A stretch of 64,000 bases of DNA from Closterium sp. Naga37s-1 (lineage: Eukaryota > Streptophyta > Zygnematophyceae > Desmidiales > Closteriaceae), in the NCBI GenBank assembly GCA_947471745.1, contig CANJKZ010000010.1:3459501-3523500 (forward strand), read 5' to 3'. This document shows positions 22,201 through 31,456 of the stretch, piece by piece. Under the pieces are notes generated by a model. That model did not search any database and was not told the origin of the DNA. It saw only the letters and a program-made list of their open reading frames with translations. Within the stretch, counting starts at the first letter, position 1, and each line of letters starts with the position of its first letter. The translations under genes and the position numbers were made by a program.

Positions 22201-25200
22201 GATCTGCCCCGACGAGAGAGAACGCGCTCAATCTCGTACTCGGGTTCATCCTGCACAAGAACAGGTGGAGGTGGCGGTAGCTGCCGTCCCTGGAACTGTT
22301 GGTTGGGGTCCTTGTAGGGTTTCAGTAGCTGCACATGGAAAGCATTGTGAAGCTTCCACGTATCTGGTAAGCGCAAGCGGAATGTAACTGGTGTCACCTG
22401 TGCCTTAACGAGAAAAGGACCACAGAAGCGATTCCGGAGTTTGGATGGGAGGTGAGACAGGTTCAAGTTGCGCGTGTCAAGAAGCACCTGATCTCCGACT
22501 GCTACTGAGTGATCTCGTCGCTGACGATCGGCATACTGCTTCTGGGAGTTCTGCATCGTGGTGAGACGTCGCTGAGTCTTTTCCCATAGCTGCTGCATGG
22601 TGGTGACGAAGTCATGTGCGGCTTGGACGTGTGCCGGTGTGGTTGGCTGCTGTGGTGTGAGTGGTTCCCGTCCGTAACACAGGAAGAAAGGAGTTTTCCC
22701 TGTGGCCGCATGTGAGGCGTTGTTGTAAGCGAACTCTAGGGTCGGTAACTGTGTGTCCCAGTGGCTGACGTCGTCCTTGCAAGCTGTGCGCAGTAACTGT
22801 TCAACCACTTGATTGAGTCGCTCTGTCTGTCCGTCAGTCTGGGGGTGGTATGCTGAAGACATTGCAAGCTTTGTCCCCAACAGTCCCATGAGCTCCTTCC
22901 AGAACTTACTGGTGAATTTTGGGTCTCTGTCTGAGATGAGTGTAGCGGGGATGCCGTGGATGGTGATGACGCGGTCGAAGAAGAGGCGAGCAGTTGCTTC
23001 AGCTGTAGCTGTGGCGTTGGTCGGTATGAAGTGACCCATTTTGGAGAACTTATCGATGACTACGAGGATGGAATCATGTCCCCGTGAGGTCGAAGGAAGT
23101 CCTGTGATGAAGTCGAGGCTAACGACCTGCCATGGCTGCTCCGGTACGGGTAGAGGCTGAAGTAACCCTGCTTTTTTCTGCTTGTTGCTCTTCATCCGTT
23201 GGCACGTGTCGCACGAGGTGACGAACTGCTGCACGTCTGCTGCCATCCCGGGCCAGTAGTAATACTTCGCTATCCCTGCTAACGTCTTGTTGCTCCCGAA
23301 ATGTCCCGCGTATGGTACGTCGTGAAACTCCTCCAATAGGATCTGCCGTAGCGGGGCGTAATTCGGTACCCAAATCTTTCCTGAACCCTTCCTTACAGCT
23401 AAGTCTTTCTCCCACTGTAACAGCTTCTGGTTCTGTGCTGTAGTGATTTCTGCGTCCACGGAGTACCCATGTTGGAATAGACCCTTGAGCAGAGGGTTCA
23501 TCCCGTCGAGCTGGATGCCTGCTACATGTCCGGGGCGGCTCAATGCGTCTGCTTTGTTGTGTAGCCCGGGCTTGTAGACGATGTCGTAGTGGAAGTGAGT
23601 TTCCAGGAAGTCCACCCACCGCACCTGTCATCGTGAGAGCGTCGGCTGCGACTTCAGGTATTTGAGACTGCAGTGGTCAGTATAGACTGTAGTCTTGGCT
23701 CCCTCTAGGTAACACCTCCACGCCTTGAAGGCTATGATTATTGCTAAGGCTTCCTTGTCGTGAATGGGGTAGTTTAGTTCTGCTCCGTGTAGTTTCTTAC
23801 TGAGGTAGGCGATGGGCTGCAAACCGCGTCCGTGATCCTGCATCAGTACTACTCCGACTGCTTGGTCACTAGCGTCTGCTTCCACCACGTAGTCCTTGTC
23901 TGGGTCTGGTAGGATGAGTACTGGCGCTGTAGTCAGTGCTGTCTGTAGCTGCTCCATGGCTTGCTGGTGAGGAGTATCCCACTTGTAGGGTGTATCCTTT
24001 TTCAGTAGGTCGGTCAGTGGCGCTGCTATCTTAGCGTACTGCGGCACGAACCTGTTGTAGTAGTTGGCGAAGCCTAGGAACTGCTACAACTCCTTCACGT
24101 TCTCCGGTACTTTCCACTTCTTGACGGCTTCGATCTTCCGCGGGTCCACGTGTACGCCCTCGGCACTCACCATGTGCCCGAGAAACTGCACCTTCTTCAG
24201 GGCGAAGTCGCTCTTCGACAGCTTCACGTAGAACTTGTTTTTCCGCAGGATCTCGAATACCTTCCGCAGATGCTCCACGTGCTCCTTCATGTTCTTGGAG
24301 TAGATGAGAATGTCGTCCAGGTACACCACCACGCACTCGTCCAGCAGGGGTCGTAAGATGTGATTCATCTCCGCCTGAAACGTTGCTGGTGCGTTGCAGA
24401 GTCCGAACGGCATCACCAAGTATTCATAGGAGCCGTATCTTGTACGGAACGCCGTCTTGTGGATCGAGTTGTCCGCCATCTTGATCTGCCAGTAACTCGA
24501 CCGTAGGTCCAGCTTCGAGAAGACTGTTGCACCACGCAGTTGGTCCAGTAAGTCGTCGATGCGCGGAATGGGGTATTTGTTTTTAACTGTCTGTTTGTTC
24601 AGTGCACGGTAGTCGATGCACATCCGTAGACTGCCGTCTGGTTTTGGAGTTAAGAGAACTGGTGCACCGTAGGGAGAGGTGGATGGGCGGATCAGTTGTC
24701 TGTCCAGTAGATACTCTATCTGTTTCTTCATGTCTGTCAGTTCTGTCGGACTCAGTCGGTATGGTGCACGTGAGACGGGTTTCGCACCTGGTTCCTCCAC
24801 GATCTCATGCTCGTGGGTGCGTGCTGGAGGTACGCCTGCAGGTAGGTCGTCGGGCATTATATCCTTGTATTGCTCCAAGACCTCCTTTACTACTGCAGGG
24901 AGCTCGGAACTCGGCTTCTCCTCCTCTGCTGCTGCCATGACCAGTGCTAGGTAACCCGTGTTACTCTCGTTCACCGTCTGTTCGAACCGTGCCAGTGTCG
25001 TTTCAGGTACGTCCCCAGTATCCGTCCAGCTTCGCAGTGCTATCCGCTTCCCGTTGTTGTAGATGCACACCTTGCTGTTGACCCAATCGATCTCGGGGTT
25101 GAACCGCTTCAGAAAATCTCGCCCCAAGATAAAATCTAATCCTTTGATGTTGGTGACTGGTAGCTTCGGCTTCCACCTCAACGCACCTATATGCAGCTGC

Positions 25201-28200
25201 AGTGATGCTTCGCCGTGGATAGGAAGCTTCGTACCGTCCACCATGGTTGCTGAAAACTGGGTCTCTTCCGCCTTCTCTCCAATTTTCTCCAATGCTCCGT
25301 GGTCACACACCGAGTGAGATGCACCGCTGTCCACCAGTGCCTGGAGGCGTCGCCCATTGCATAACACCTCGAGGAGTAGTGGTTTCTGCTGCGCTGAGTA
25401 GCCAAAGAGGGTCTCGTTAATAGGATCATAGGGTACATCAAACTTAATACCTTCCCTTTTTCCTATACCTGACTCAGCGCTTTCCAACTTCACCTGGGGG
25501 GTAGGAGGTTTTTTCCGAGGCTTGTATAATTTCTCCTGAGCCTGGATGTCTCCTCTAAGCCTTGGCAGCTGTGTAGGCTTCACCTGTGGGCAACGGGGAG
25601 CCTTAACACTGTGCTGCGGGGAGAGAATATTAACTCCACGGAACGCACGACCCTTTTCTACGCTCCGTAGTACTTGCCCAACTTCTCAGATACCTGAATA
25701 ATTTCTAAAGGCTTTTTCTTGGCCTCTAAACCTCCCCTGAATTTTTTAAAGGCTTGAAAACCACGAGAAGCAATATTCTTCGTTAGAGTATCTTTATAGG
25801 ATACTTTTAACGAATTCTTACTTTCGTGGGTGTTCGGCTGGAGTTTCCCGGTCGGTGCAGAGTCTTTTTTCGCGGAGCCTCCATTCGCCTCGGCGATTTC
25901 CCCTGATGCCGGCCGGTCGTGACGTTTTAGATTCGCGCCATCATTTTCTCCTTTTTTCACCCGCTCCGAAGTCGCCACGTCGTCGCCTTTTCCTGCTTTT
26001 CGGATCTTTACGCGATCGCCAGGTCGATCCGCGGCTACTGGCGATTCCCGTTTTTTGACTTCGGGGGTGCTCCACTGTTTCCGTCCCGGAGTGCCGCACG
26101 TGCTTTCTTCATTTTGTAGCACGACAAAAACTGATGTCCTGCTGCGCCGCAAAATTCGCATTTTGTCGGCTGCTGCTTCGCGTCGTATTTGTCGATATCC
26201 ATCGGTTCGGCGAACGTGGTGGATGCCGATCGCTCCGTGCCGAATGTACGGTTCGGCGTGAAGCGTCGTGTTTCGGGTTGACCTCGAGTCAGCGCGTCGT
26301 ATCGCTCGGCAGCTCGCACGATGTCTCTGTAGCTGTTGTAATTCGCCGCAATCACCTGCCGCCGAATCTCCATTTTTAACCCTTCGGTGTACGCCTGGAT
26401 TTTTTCGCCTTCGGTCAGGTCGGTGATGCGGTTGAACAGTAACTCCATATGCTGCGTGTACTGTGTTACACTACTGTATTGCTTGTGTCGGTGTATCTGC
26501 TGCCGCGCCATGTAGGTTGTATTAATTGGTTCGAAACGCTCGATTAAATCTGCCCGAAACTGCTGCCACGTTTTCTCCCCGCGGGCTACGTCGGTGTAGT
26601 AAATCCATTCGAGAGCCGGTCCACGTAACAGTGTCGCTGCGAGCCGAATCCTTGCTGCGTCGTGTTGCGGGGTCGAACAGCCAATGGCCTCGAAGTAAAT
26701 TTCGAGGGTGGCCACGAATCGCCGGACGTCGGATCCCTTTGCGCTTGGATCGAACGCCTCCAGGAGCCTCGGTCGTGCTGCTTCGAGGTTCGGCGACAGT
26801 GGTGTCATTGGTCCGTGAAATGTCGGTGTCACCACTGCTGCTGGAGTTGTCGGTGCTGCAGTCGCTGCGGTCGCTGCTGCTGCGGTGGCGAACCCTGGTT
26901 GGCTTGTCAGAAAAGCCTCGAGTCGACGAAGCGTCGCCTGCGTCTGCTCCATGTCGGTGCGGAGGCTCGCGATGTCGCTCGTAGTCGCGTAGTTGTCGCC
27001 TTGGCCCTCCATGCCTGACATCAACGCGTCCGAAAAACCGAATCGAGGGGGAGCGAAAAAACACGGAACCGGTTTTACGTACCCGAAATCGATGTTTGAC
27101 TGCGTCGCCCCCGCGGTTTTTTGAAGACTGGTTTTTAGCGGTCGAAAGAACTTCGCGTGTAAACGGGCTCTGATACCAAGTGTGAGGATCTAGGATCGAG
27201 CTCAGAAAAGAGAATGAGAATTGAGTCGAATTGAATGATCACCTGGGTACAACACGAGGCTATATATAGGCTCGACACAAGGCCCCGTAACCAGGTGTTA
27301 CGCGAAGGTTCCGCGGGCCGCGTAGCGTCCCGAACAGATCCTTACCGAATTCGGTAGAAGGCAATTCGGTGGCAACCGAAAAGGCCAGAATTCGGTGCAC
27401 GCAACCTAGCTCGGTGCTATAACTATAATAAAATATAGGAAAGCACCTAGCCTAGGAAATCAAGCAATTCATGCATGCATATAATTATCCTATGCTAGAA
27501 ATAGCATGATAAAGTAAAGGCAAGCAAGCATAGCTGGCATAAGCCGTCGTACTCTCACAAACGTGGTGAGCCCTGCAAGCCTGTGTGCCTAAATTGACCA
27601 TCCCTATTTATCATTGTTTCTGTACGCCCTCCGCCTCTCACCTCTCCCTCTCTCGCCCTCTCTCTCTCACCCTCTGCTCCACTGTCTTCCTCTCCTTCTC
27701 TCGCTTCCTCTCTCACTGCCCCTTCCACTCCAGGGTATTGACTGCTCTGCTCTCCTTCCTCAGGGTCGCAAGCTCGTGGTGAAAGAGCTGCTGCCAGTTT
27801 GCTCTGCCTTCTACTACGTCCAGCCGGTGAGTTTCACACGTTGCTTCTGCTATGGGAGCATCCCATGCATCACGTTTGGATAGCGGGGATGTTACCAGTG
27901 CCACCATGTGCTGACATGTGCTGTGCTTCCTCTTCTCCCTTCACGCTCCCCCTGACCATCCTTCGCCCAAGCAGCAGTAGGAACACCACGTGCCACGCGG
28001 TCCTTTTTGTACCTTAGCGTTCCGCTACCACCGTGTTGCTGCATCTTCCTTCACCCCCTTCAACCACCTCTTTTCTTCTCAACCCCCCCCCCCCCTTACC
28101 ATTTTCCACTTCCCTTTGCTTCCACAGGCCGACACATGCTCGTCCGTGGCTCAGTTTCTCAGCATCACCGAGGAAAGCCTGCAGCAGCTCAACCCCAGCG

Positions 28201-30882
28201 TTAGCTGCTCTTCTCGCCTCCCCGCGTTCCACTCTCTCTGTGTGGAGCGCACCCCAGCCAAAGCCAGGCCGACATGTGCCAATAAGATACGGATTGGCCG
28301 AGTGGTGGACTTCAAGCAGGTGGCAGCATCCAACGGAGCCACCATGGTGGACCTCTGCAGGCTCAACCCCTGGATCTCCTTCCGCGATTCCCCGCGCGAC
28401 ATTCATATTGTAAGTTTAAGGCAAATGACTGAGTAGTTGCTGGTTGTGCATTACTGGTGGATACATATTCTATCTGTGAGTCGATATATTCTGTAACTAC
28501 GATTGAAGCATCCCCTCATCTACACGCGTGCAGCATGCTTCATCGCTTCTTATGATTCCAGTCTTTGATTCCTGTGTGTTTTATTGTAACTGTTGCATCT
28601 TCTATTGCAGCTTTGTGTGAGTGCCCAATACGCTACACCTCCTCCCGGCGACACCACATCTCCTGCCAGCAACACCATAGCTCCTGCCACCAACACCACA
28701 GCTTCTGCCAGCAACACCACAGCTCCTGCCAGCAACACCACAGCTACTGCCAGCAACACCACAGCTCCTGCCAGCAACACCACAGCTCCTGCCAGCAACA
28801 CCACAGCTCCTGGCAGCAACACCACAGCTCCTGCCAGCAACACCACAGCTCCTGTCAGCAACACCACAGCTCCTGCCGGCAACACCACAGCTCCTGCCAG
28901 CAACACCACAGCTCCTGTCAGCAACACCACAGCTCCCGCCAGCAACACCACAGCTCCTGCCAGCAACACCACAGCTCCTGGCAGCAACACCACAGCTCCT
29001 GCCAGCAACACCACAGCTCCTGCCGGCAACACCACAGCTCCTGCCAGCAACACCACAGCTCCTGTCAGCAACACCACAGCTCCCGCCAGCAACACCACAG
29101 CTCCTGCCAGCAACACCACAGCTCCTTCTGAGTACCCTGACGCAGAGAGTTCTATCAGTAAGCCTCATTGCTGAAGTTGTTCGCCATCCCATCATCCTTT
29201 CCCGATCTGGTTCCCATGCGAGGGGGTTGTTTTGGAGAGCTGGCATCGCTTGTGCCGCTGGGAAGCACCATTGCCTGATCAAAGCATTTCAGTATTCGCA
29301 GCAGCGATGCTCCTCGTCTTCTCTACCCTTTCCTTCCTGCCCCACGGATCCCCCTTGCGACTCCAGTGCTCTCCATCCTCTGCTTCTTGTGTGTGTCCCC
29401 CACCAGCGGGCGTGTGTGGCTACGACAGAGTCAGTGGGTGTTTGGGGGGCACGTGCATCCACCGCGGCACCCGGGACAGCACCTGCGTCTGTCTGCCCAA
29501 CCACCCCTTGAAAGAATACAGCTGTGGTTACTCTCAGTGCTACACCTGTGGTAAGCCCTCGTGATTACAAGTGTGTTAACCCCTCATAGATACAACTGTG
29601 GAAAGCTCGCTCTCTGCTGCCAACGCCTCACACACTAGTGGATGCTATGCCGCGAGCACTTCACACGTAGAAACTTAAGCTGTGTGTTCGCAGATCTAAT
29701 GTGCTGTGTTGTTGTCATTAATGGTTGGCCTACGTACGTGGCATTCCCATCATTCCCGTTGAACGTGTGCAGATCAGAACTGGGCAGCCGTTTCATCCAT
29801 CAAAGTCGCAGCCAGCAACTGGAGGTGCAAGGACGTGTACACCGTGTATGGCCTCACGCTGCAGCAGTTCACAGACATGAATCATGTAATCTCTGACACA
29901 TGCTGCGCCACACCATTGCCACAAGCATGTGTGCGTTATTTTAGCACGTTGCACCGTTCCTATTTCTGCGCCATATCTCCCTTCCACCCTCTTTCACCCT
30001 CTCTTGCGCTCTTACCCTTTCTCTCTTTCCACCTCACCTGCTGCTCACCCTCTCCCTCTCTCACTGCCCCTTCCTCTCCAGGGTATCAACTGCTCCGCTC
30101 TCCTTCCTCAGGGTCGCGACCTCGTGGTGAAAGAGCTGCTGCCAGCTTGCTCTGCCTTCTACTACGTCCAGCCGGTGAGTCTCACATTTTGAGTTGAGTC
30201 TGCTTGGGGAGCATCCCATGCATCACGCATGGATAGTGGGGAAGGTACCACTGCCACCATGTGCTGACATGTGCTGTTCTTTCTCTTCACCCTTCACTCT
30301 TCGCCTGACCATCTTTTTTCCAAGCAGCAGTAAGACCACGTGACACTCGGTCCTCTTTGCACCTTAACGTTCCCAGCATTCCACAACCCATGTGTTGCTG
30401 CATCTTCCTTCACCCCCTTTGACCACCTTCCACTTTCCTTTCCCCCCCACAGAATGACACATGCTCATCTGTGGCTCAGTTTCTCAGCTTCACCGAGGAA
30501 AGCCTGCAGCAGCTCAACCCCGGTGTTAGCTGCTCCTCTCGCCTGCTTGCGTTCCGCTCTCTCTGTGTGGAGTGCAACCCAGCCAAAGCCAGGCCGAAAT
30601 GTGAGAGTCAGATACAGATCGGCCGTGTGATGGACTTCAAGCAGGTGGCGGCATCCAATGGAGCTACCATGGTGGACCTCTGCAGGCTCAACCCCCGGAT
30701 CTCCTTCCACGATTCCCTGCGAGACATTAATATTGTATGTTTTTCCCACATTTATAGCTTCTCTGATGTTAGGTGTGTACTTCAATGAGCTCACGACATG
30801 TGTTCTAGCAATTATTTTCTCTAATGTTTCCCATTTGGCGCCTCCTTGATTGCAGCTTTGTGTGACTGCCTCCTACAAGTGA
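16150..30882 (+). CDS. Secreted modular EGF-LysM protein, 12 exons, interrupted by a retrotransposon
   Basis: Predicted exons: 16150-16204, 17814-18011, 18237-18356, 18519-18630 (last base at 27565), 27734-27826, 28128-28409, 28611-29157, 29407-29550, 29773-29885, 30082-30174, 30453-30734 and 30856-30882. All introns are GT-AG, phases agree, and exon lengths sum to 2,067 nt (688 residues plus stop). The product has a signal peptide, then two tandem modules: a Pro/Thr/Asn linker full of NTT sequons, a six-Cys EGF-like domain and three LysM-like domains. LysM domains bind GlcNAc-containing glycans, so an extracellular or cell-wall glycan-binding role is likely; ligand and partners are unknown. 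Exons 4/9, 5/10 and 6/11 have identical lengths (113, 93, 282), showing module duplication. A gypsy element sits in exon 4, so this allele probably makes no full protein. Confidence 0.8.
16245..17690 (+). repeat. 18-bp minisatellite (TTCAATGCACCTCACACG) filling intron 1
   Basis: About 80 units of TTCAATGCACCTCACACG and one-to-three-base variants fill nearly all of the 1,609-bp first intron. Variants include TTCATGCACC, TTCAGTGCACC, TTCGTGCACC and CACCTTATGCACC. Blocks of several hundred bases with the same order of variants recur (16700-16900, 17050-17280 and 17310-17530), showing higher-order duplication. The long plus-strand frames across it (MHLTRS and NAPHTF repeats) are read-through of the repeat into exon 2, not a gene. 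Confidence 0.95.
17814..18630 (+). CDS. Module 1, exons 2-4: linker, EGF-like domain, start of first LysM
   Basis: Exon 2 encodes [17 protein letters not shown] repeats ending [10 protein letters not shown]. Exon 3 encodes an EGF-like domain with Cys spacings of 7, 4, 9, 1 and 10 (from [15 protein letters not shown] through [14 protein letters not shown]). Exon 4 encodes [19 protein letters not shown], the first half of a LysM fold (Y-x-V then L-x-x-F-x-x-x-N). The gypsy element begins one base after the AACGT target, two bases short of the original donor. Confidence 0.8.
18631..19009 (-). repeat. 3' LTR of the gypsy element
   Basis: 379 bp, TGTGAGGATC to ACTCTCACA as read on plus. Adjacent at 18626-18630 is target duplication AACGT. 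It contains a TATATATA run that could serve as a promoter TATA box. Confidence 0.95.
19010..19027 (-). other. Polypurine tract
   Basis: The minus strand reads CTTTGAGGGGGGACG immediately before the 3' LTR. This is the expected place and composition for the plus-strand primer. Confidence 0.75.
19110..22213 (-). mobile_element. Inserted block: second gag, CCHC knuckles, protease, C5 DNA methyltransferase, pre-RT segment
   Basis: In coding order: a capsid-like gag unrelated to the first gag ([18 protein letters not shown] onward, 21650-22210); three CCHC knuckles ([42 protein letters not shown], 21440-21600); an aspartic protease ([11 protein letters not shown], about 21020); a cytosine-5 methyltransferase domain (19640-20490); and a stretch resembling the region just before RT ([20 protein letters not shown], about 19140-19200). 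No RT or integrase follows; the host element's chromodomain resumes instead. No LTR lies at either junction, so simple nested integration is unlikely and template switching or recombination is favoured. At least one break lies in the block. Confidence 0.8.
19640..20490 (-). CDS. C5 cytosine DNA methyltransferase domain within the retroelement
   Basis: Motif [20 protein letters not shown] (about 20430-20490), the AdoMet-binding loop. Motif [16 protein letters not shown] (about 20190-20230), with the Cys-Gln nucleophile context, ECQ in place of the commoner PCQ. Motif [10 protein letters not shown] (about 20075-20095), the ENV-type Glu-Asn. Motif [16 protein letters not shown] (about 19945-19975), the QxRxR-type region. 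A target-recognition-like part and the final motif follow ([26 protein letters not shown], 19640-19800). Order and spacing fit Dnmt/Dcm enzymes. Activity cannot be judged from sequence. It could methylate the element's own cDNA or host DNA. Confidence 0.8.
22214..22256 (-). other. First half of the integrase chromodomain
   Basis: [13 protein letters not shown] is the typical opening strand of a chromovirus chromodomain (EYEVEKIL class). The expected continuation is not here but about 3.1 kb away, near 19030-19120 ([20 protein letters not shown]). The extra block therefore lies within the chromodomain. Confidence 0.7.
22260..23600 (-). CDS. Gypsy integrase
   Basis: The HHCC zinc finger ends in [10 protein letters not shown] (about 23200). 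The catalytic core shows [29 protein letters not shown] and [13 protein letters not shown], which includes the D, D and E residues. [21 protein letters not shown] segment leads into the chromodomain. It joins the cDNA to the target; a 5-bp target duplication is seen. Confidence 0.85.
23640..25580 (-). CDS. pol: Gypsy protease, reverse transcriptase and RNase H
   Basis: In coding order: aspartic protease with [12 protein letters not shown] (about 25300); RT with [26 protein letters not shown] and the [10 protein letters not shown] active site (about 24300); RNase H with [15 protein letters not shown] and [10 protein letters not shown] (23650-23900). It copies the RNA genome into DNA. The family is clear; this copy is broken. 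Confidence 0.85.
26040..27020 (-). CDS. gag: Gypsy gag (first gag of the element)
   Basis: An N-terminal helical segment ([19 protein letters not shown]) is followed by a capsid-like retrotransposon gag domain ([20 protein letters not shown], then FEPIN) and a CCHC knuckle [14 protein letters not shown]. Gag packages the RNA into virus-like particles. It lies directly after the leader and primer site, as expected. Confidence 0.85.
27164..27180 (-). other. Primer-binding site (initiator Met tRNA)
   Basis: The minus strand reads CTTGGTATCAGAGCCCG directly inside the 5' LTR. TGGTATCAGAGC is the standard plant complement of the 3' end of initiator Met tRNA. Confidence 0.9.
27181..27559 (-). repeat. 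5' LTR of the gypsy element
   Basis: Identical to the left LTR except at one position. The second AACGT copy follows at 27560-27564. The presumed promoter drives leftward transcription, opposite to the host gene. Confidence 0.95.
27560..28409 (+). CDS. Module 1, end of exon 4 and exons 5-6: remaining LysM domains
   Basis: The second AACGT copy and one more exon base precede the donor GTGAGC at 27566. Exon 5 ([20 protein letters not shown]) completes the first LysM. Exon 6 encodes a second, Cys-bearing LysM ([20 protein letters not shown], then [12 protein letters not shown]) and a third ([26 protein letters not shown]) that finishes with LCVSA in exon 7. The Cys residues probably form disulphides, as in secreted LysM proteins. 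Confidence 0.8.
27827..28127 (+). other. Intron 5 of the EGF-LysM gene
   Basis: GTGAGT to CCACAG; pyrimidine-rich with a C-run just before the acceptor. The matching intron in module 2 (30175-30452) is alignable over much of its length, so introns were duplicated along with exons. Confidence 0.7.
28611..30882 (+). CDS. Module 2, exons 7-12: long linker, second EGF, three LysM, stop
   Basis: Exon 7 closes the preceding LysM and encodes about 22 PASNTTA heptads ending [11 protein letters not shown]. Exon 8 is a second EGF-like domain (spacings 7, 4, 9, 1, 10) with an added GYSQCYTCG tail that copy 1 lacks. Exons 9-11 repeat the three LysM domains ([54 protein letters not shown]). Exon 12 is only LCVTASYK and a stop at 30880-30882. 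This half is uninterrupted and agrees closely with module 1, which is the main support for both gene models. Confidence 0.8.
28650..29130 (+). repeat. 21-bp coding minisatellite (PASNTTA heptads)
   Basis: About 22 copies of a 21-bp unit (GCTCCTGCCAGCAACACCAC plus A) lie in exon 7; about six copies lie in exon 2 (17855-17980). Most variants are single-base (GTC, GGC, CCC). Nearly every unit keeps N-T-T, an N-glycosylation sequon, and the block varies in length between the two modules. A higher-order repeat is visible (28805-28965 resembles 28980-29130). Confidence 0.95.
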
Positions 30883-31456
30883 GCACCCTCCAGAGGTGCA
30901 TGTGTCCAAGTGCAAATGGAGTCCCAGTCCGTTGCCATGGTGTTAGTATGCTGACCTCTGCAGTTGTTCCAATCACCCTTCAGAGACTTGGCTTGCTTTG
31001 GATGAACGTTTTTTGTTTTTGTCTCTAGAACTTTGTTGTATTACTTGGTGTTGTGTGTGTGAGTTATTCTTGTAGTACATGGCTAGGAAGGAAGCTGTTA
31101 TTTCATGAGTATGTTTACCTACTAGTTAATGTAGAAGAACCCTATTTTCCCATATCCACCCCCTGGGGAGCTCAAAGTTTGTTTGGCCTTTGTAGGGGAT
31201 AGGGCCGGGGGTGGGGGCTTGTAATTTCATAAATGTGTAAGCCTGGGCCTTTCCTAGCTGTTTTACACGGATATTAACAGTTTCACATTTACTAGACCCC
31301 CCCGAGACTAGATACTAGTCCAATTGAGTTCTCTTGTTTGTTTTCGTGCCCACACTAACAATGCTAAGGGAGTTAGATGTCCATAAACCCACACAGGGTT
31401 GATGCTTCAAGGATCACAGTGCATGCATGCTGCAGCATACCACGTCAGTCCCTACC
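30883..31456. other. 3' flank of the EGF-LysM gene
   Basis: No gene was recognised. The stretch probably holds the 3' UTR and the convergent spacer to the minus-strand transposase gene that ends at 31457. A CCCTATTTTCCC motif at 31140 loosely resembles sequence at 41703-41714 on the other strand, but flanking TA dinucleotides do not match. Confidence 0.4.

Larger units (their letters stand above)
18631..27559 (-). mobile_element. Ty3/gypsy chromovirus-type LTR retrotransposon carrying a gag-protease-DNA methyltransferase block
   Basis: An 8,929-bp element, coding strand minus. It has 379-bp LTRs with TGTGAG...CTCACA ends and one mismatch between them, and an AACGT target duplication (18626-18630 and 27560-27564). 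The primer-binding site complementary to initiator Met tRNA follows the 5' LTR and a G-rich polypurine tract precedes the 3' LTR. Parts in coding order: gag with a CCHC knuckle, protease, RT (YLDD), RNase H, integrase, the first half of a chromodomain, then the extra block, then the second half of the chromodomain. Pol is spread over several frames with about five breaks, so this copy looks broken. LTR similarity points to a recent insertion, although the domains may be older. Confidence 0.9.

Noticed and set aside
28602-29282. Minus-strand AVVLLAG and RSCGVAG repeat proteins
   Set aside because: Antisense of the PASNTTA repeat in exon 7; exon structure and module homology support only the plus strand.
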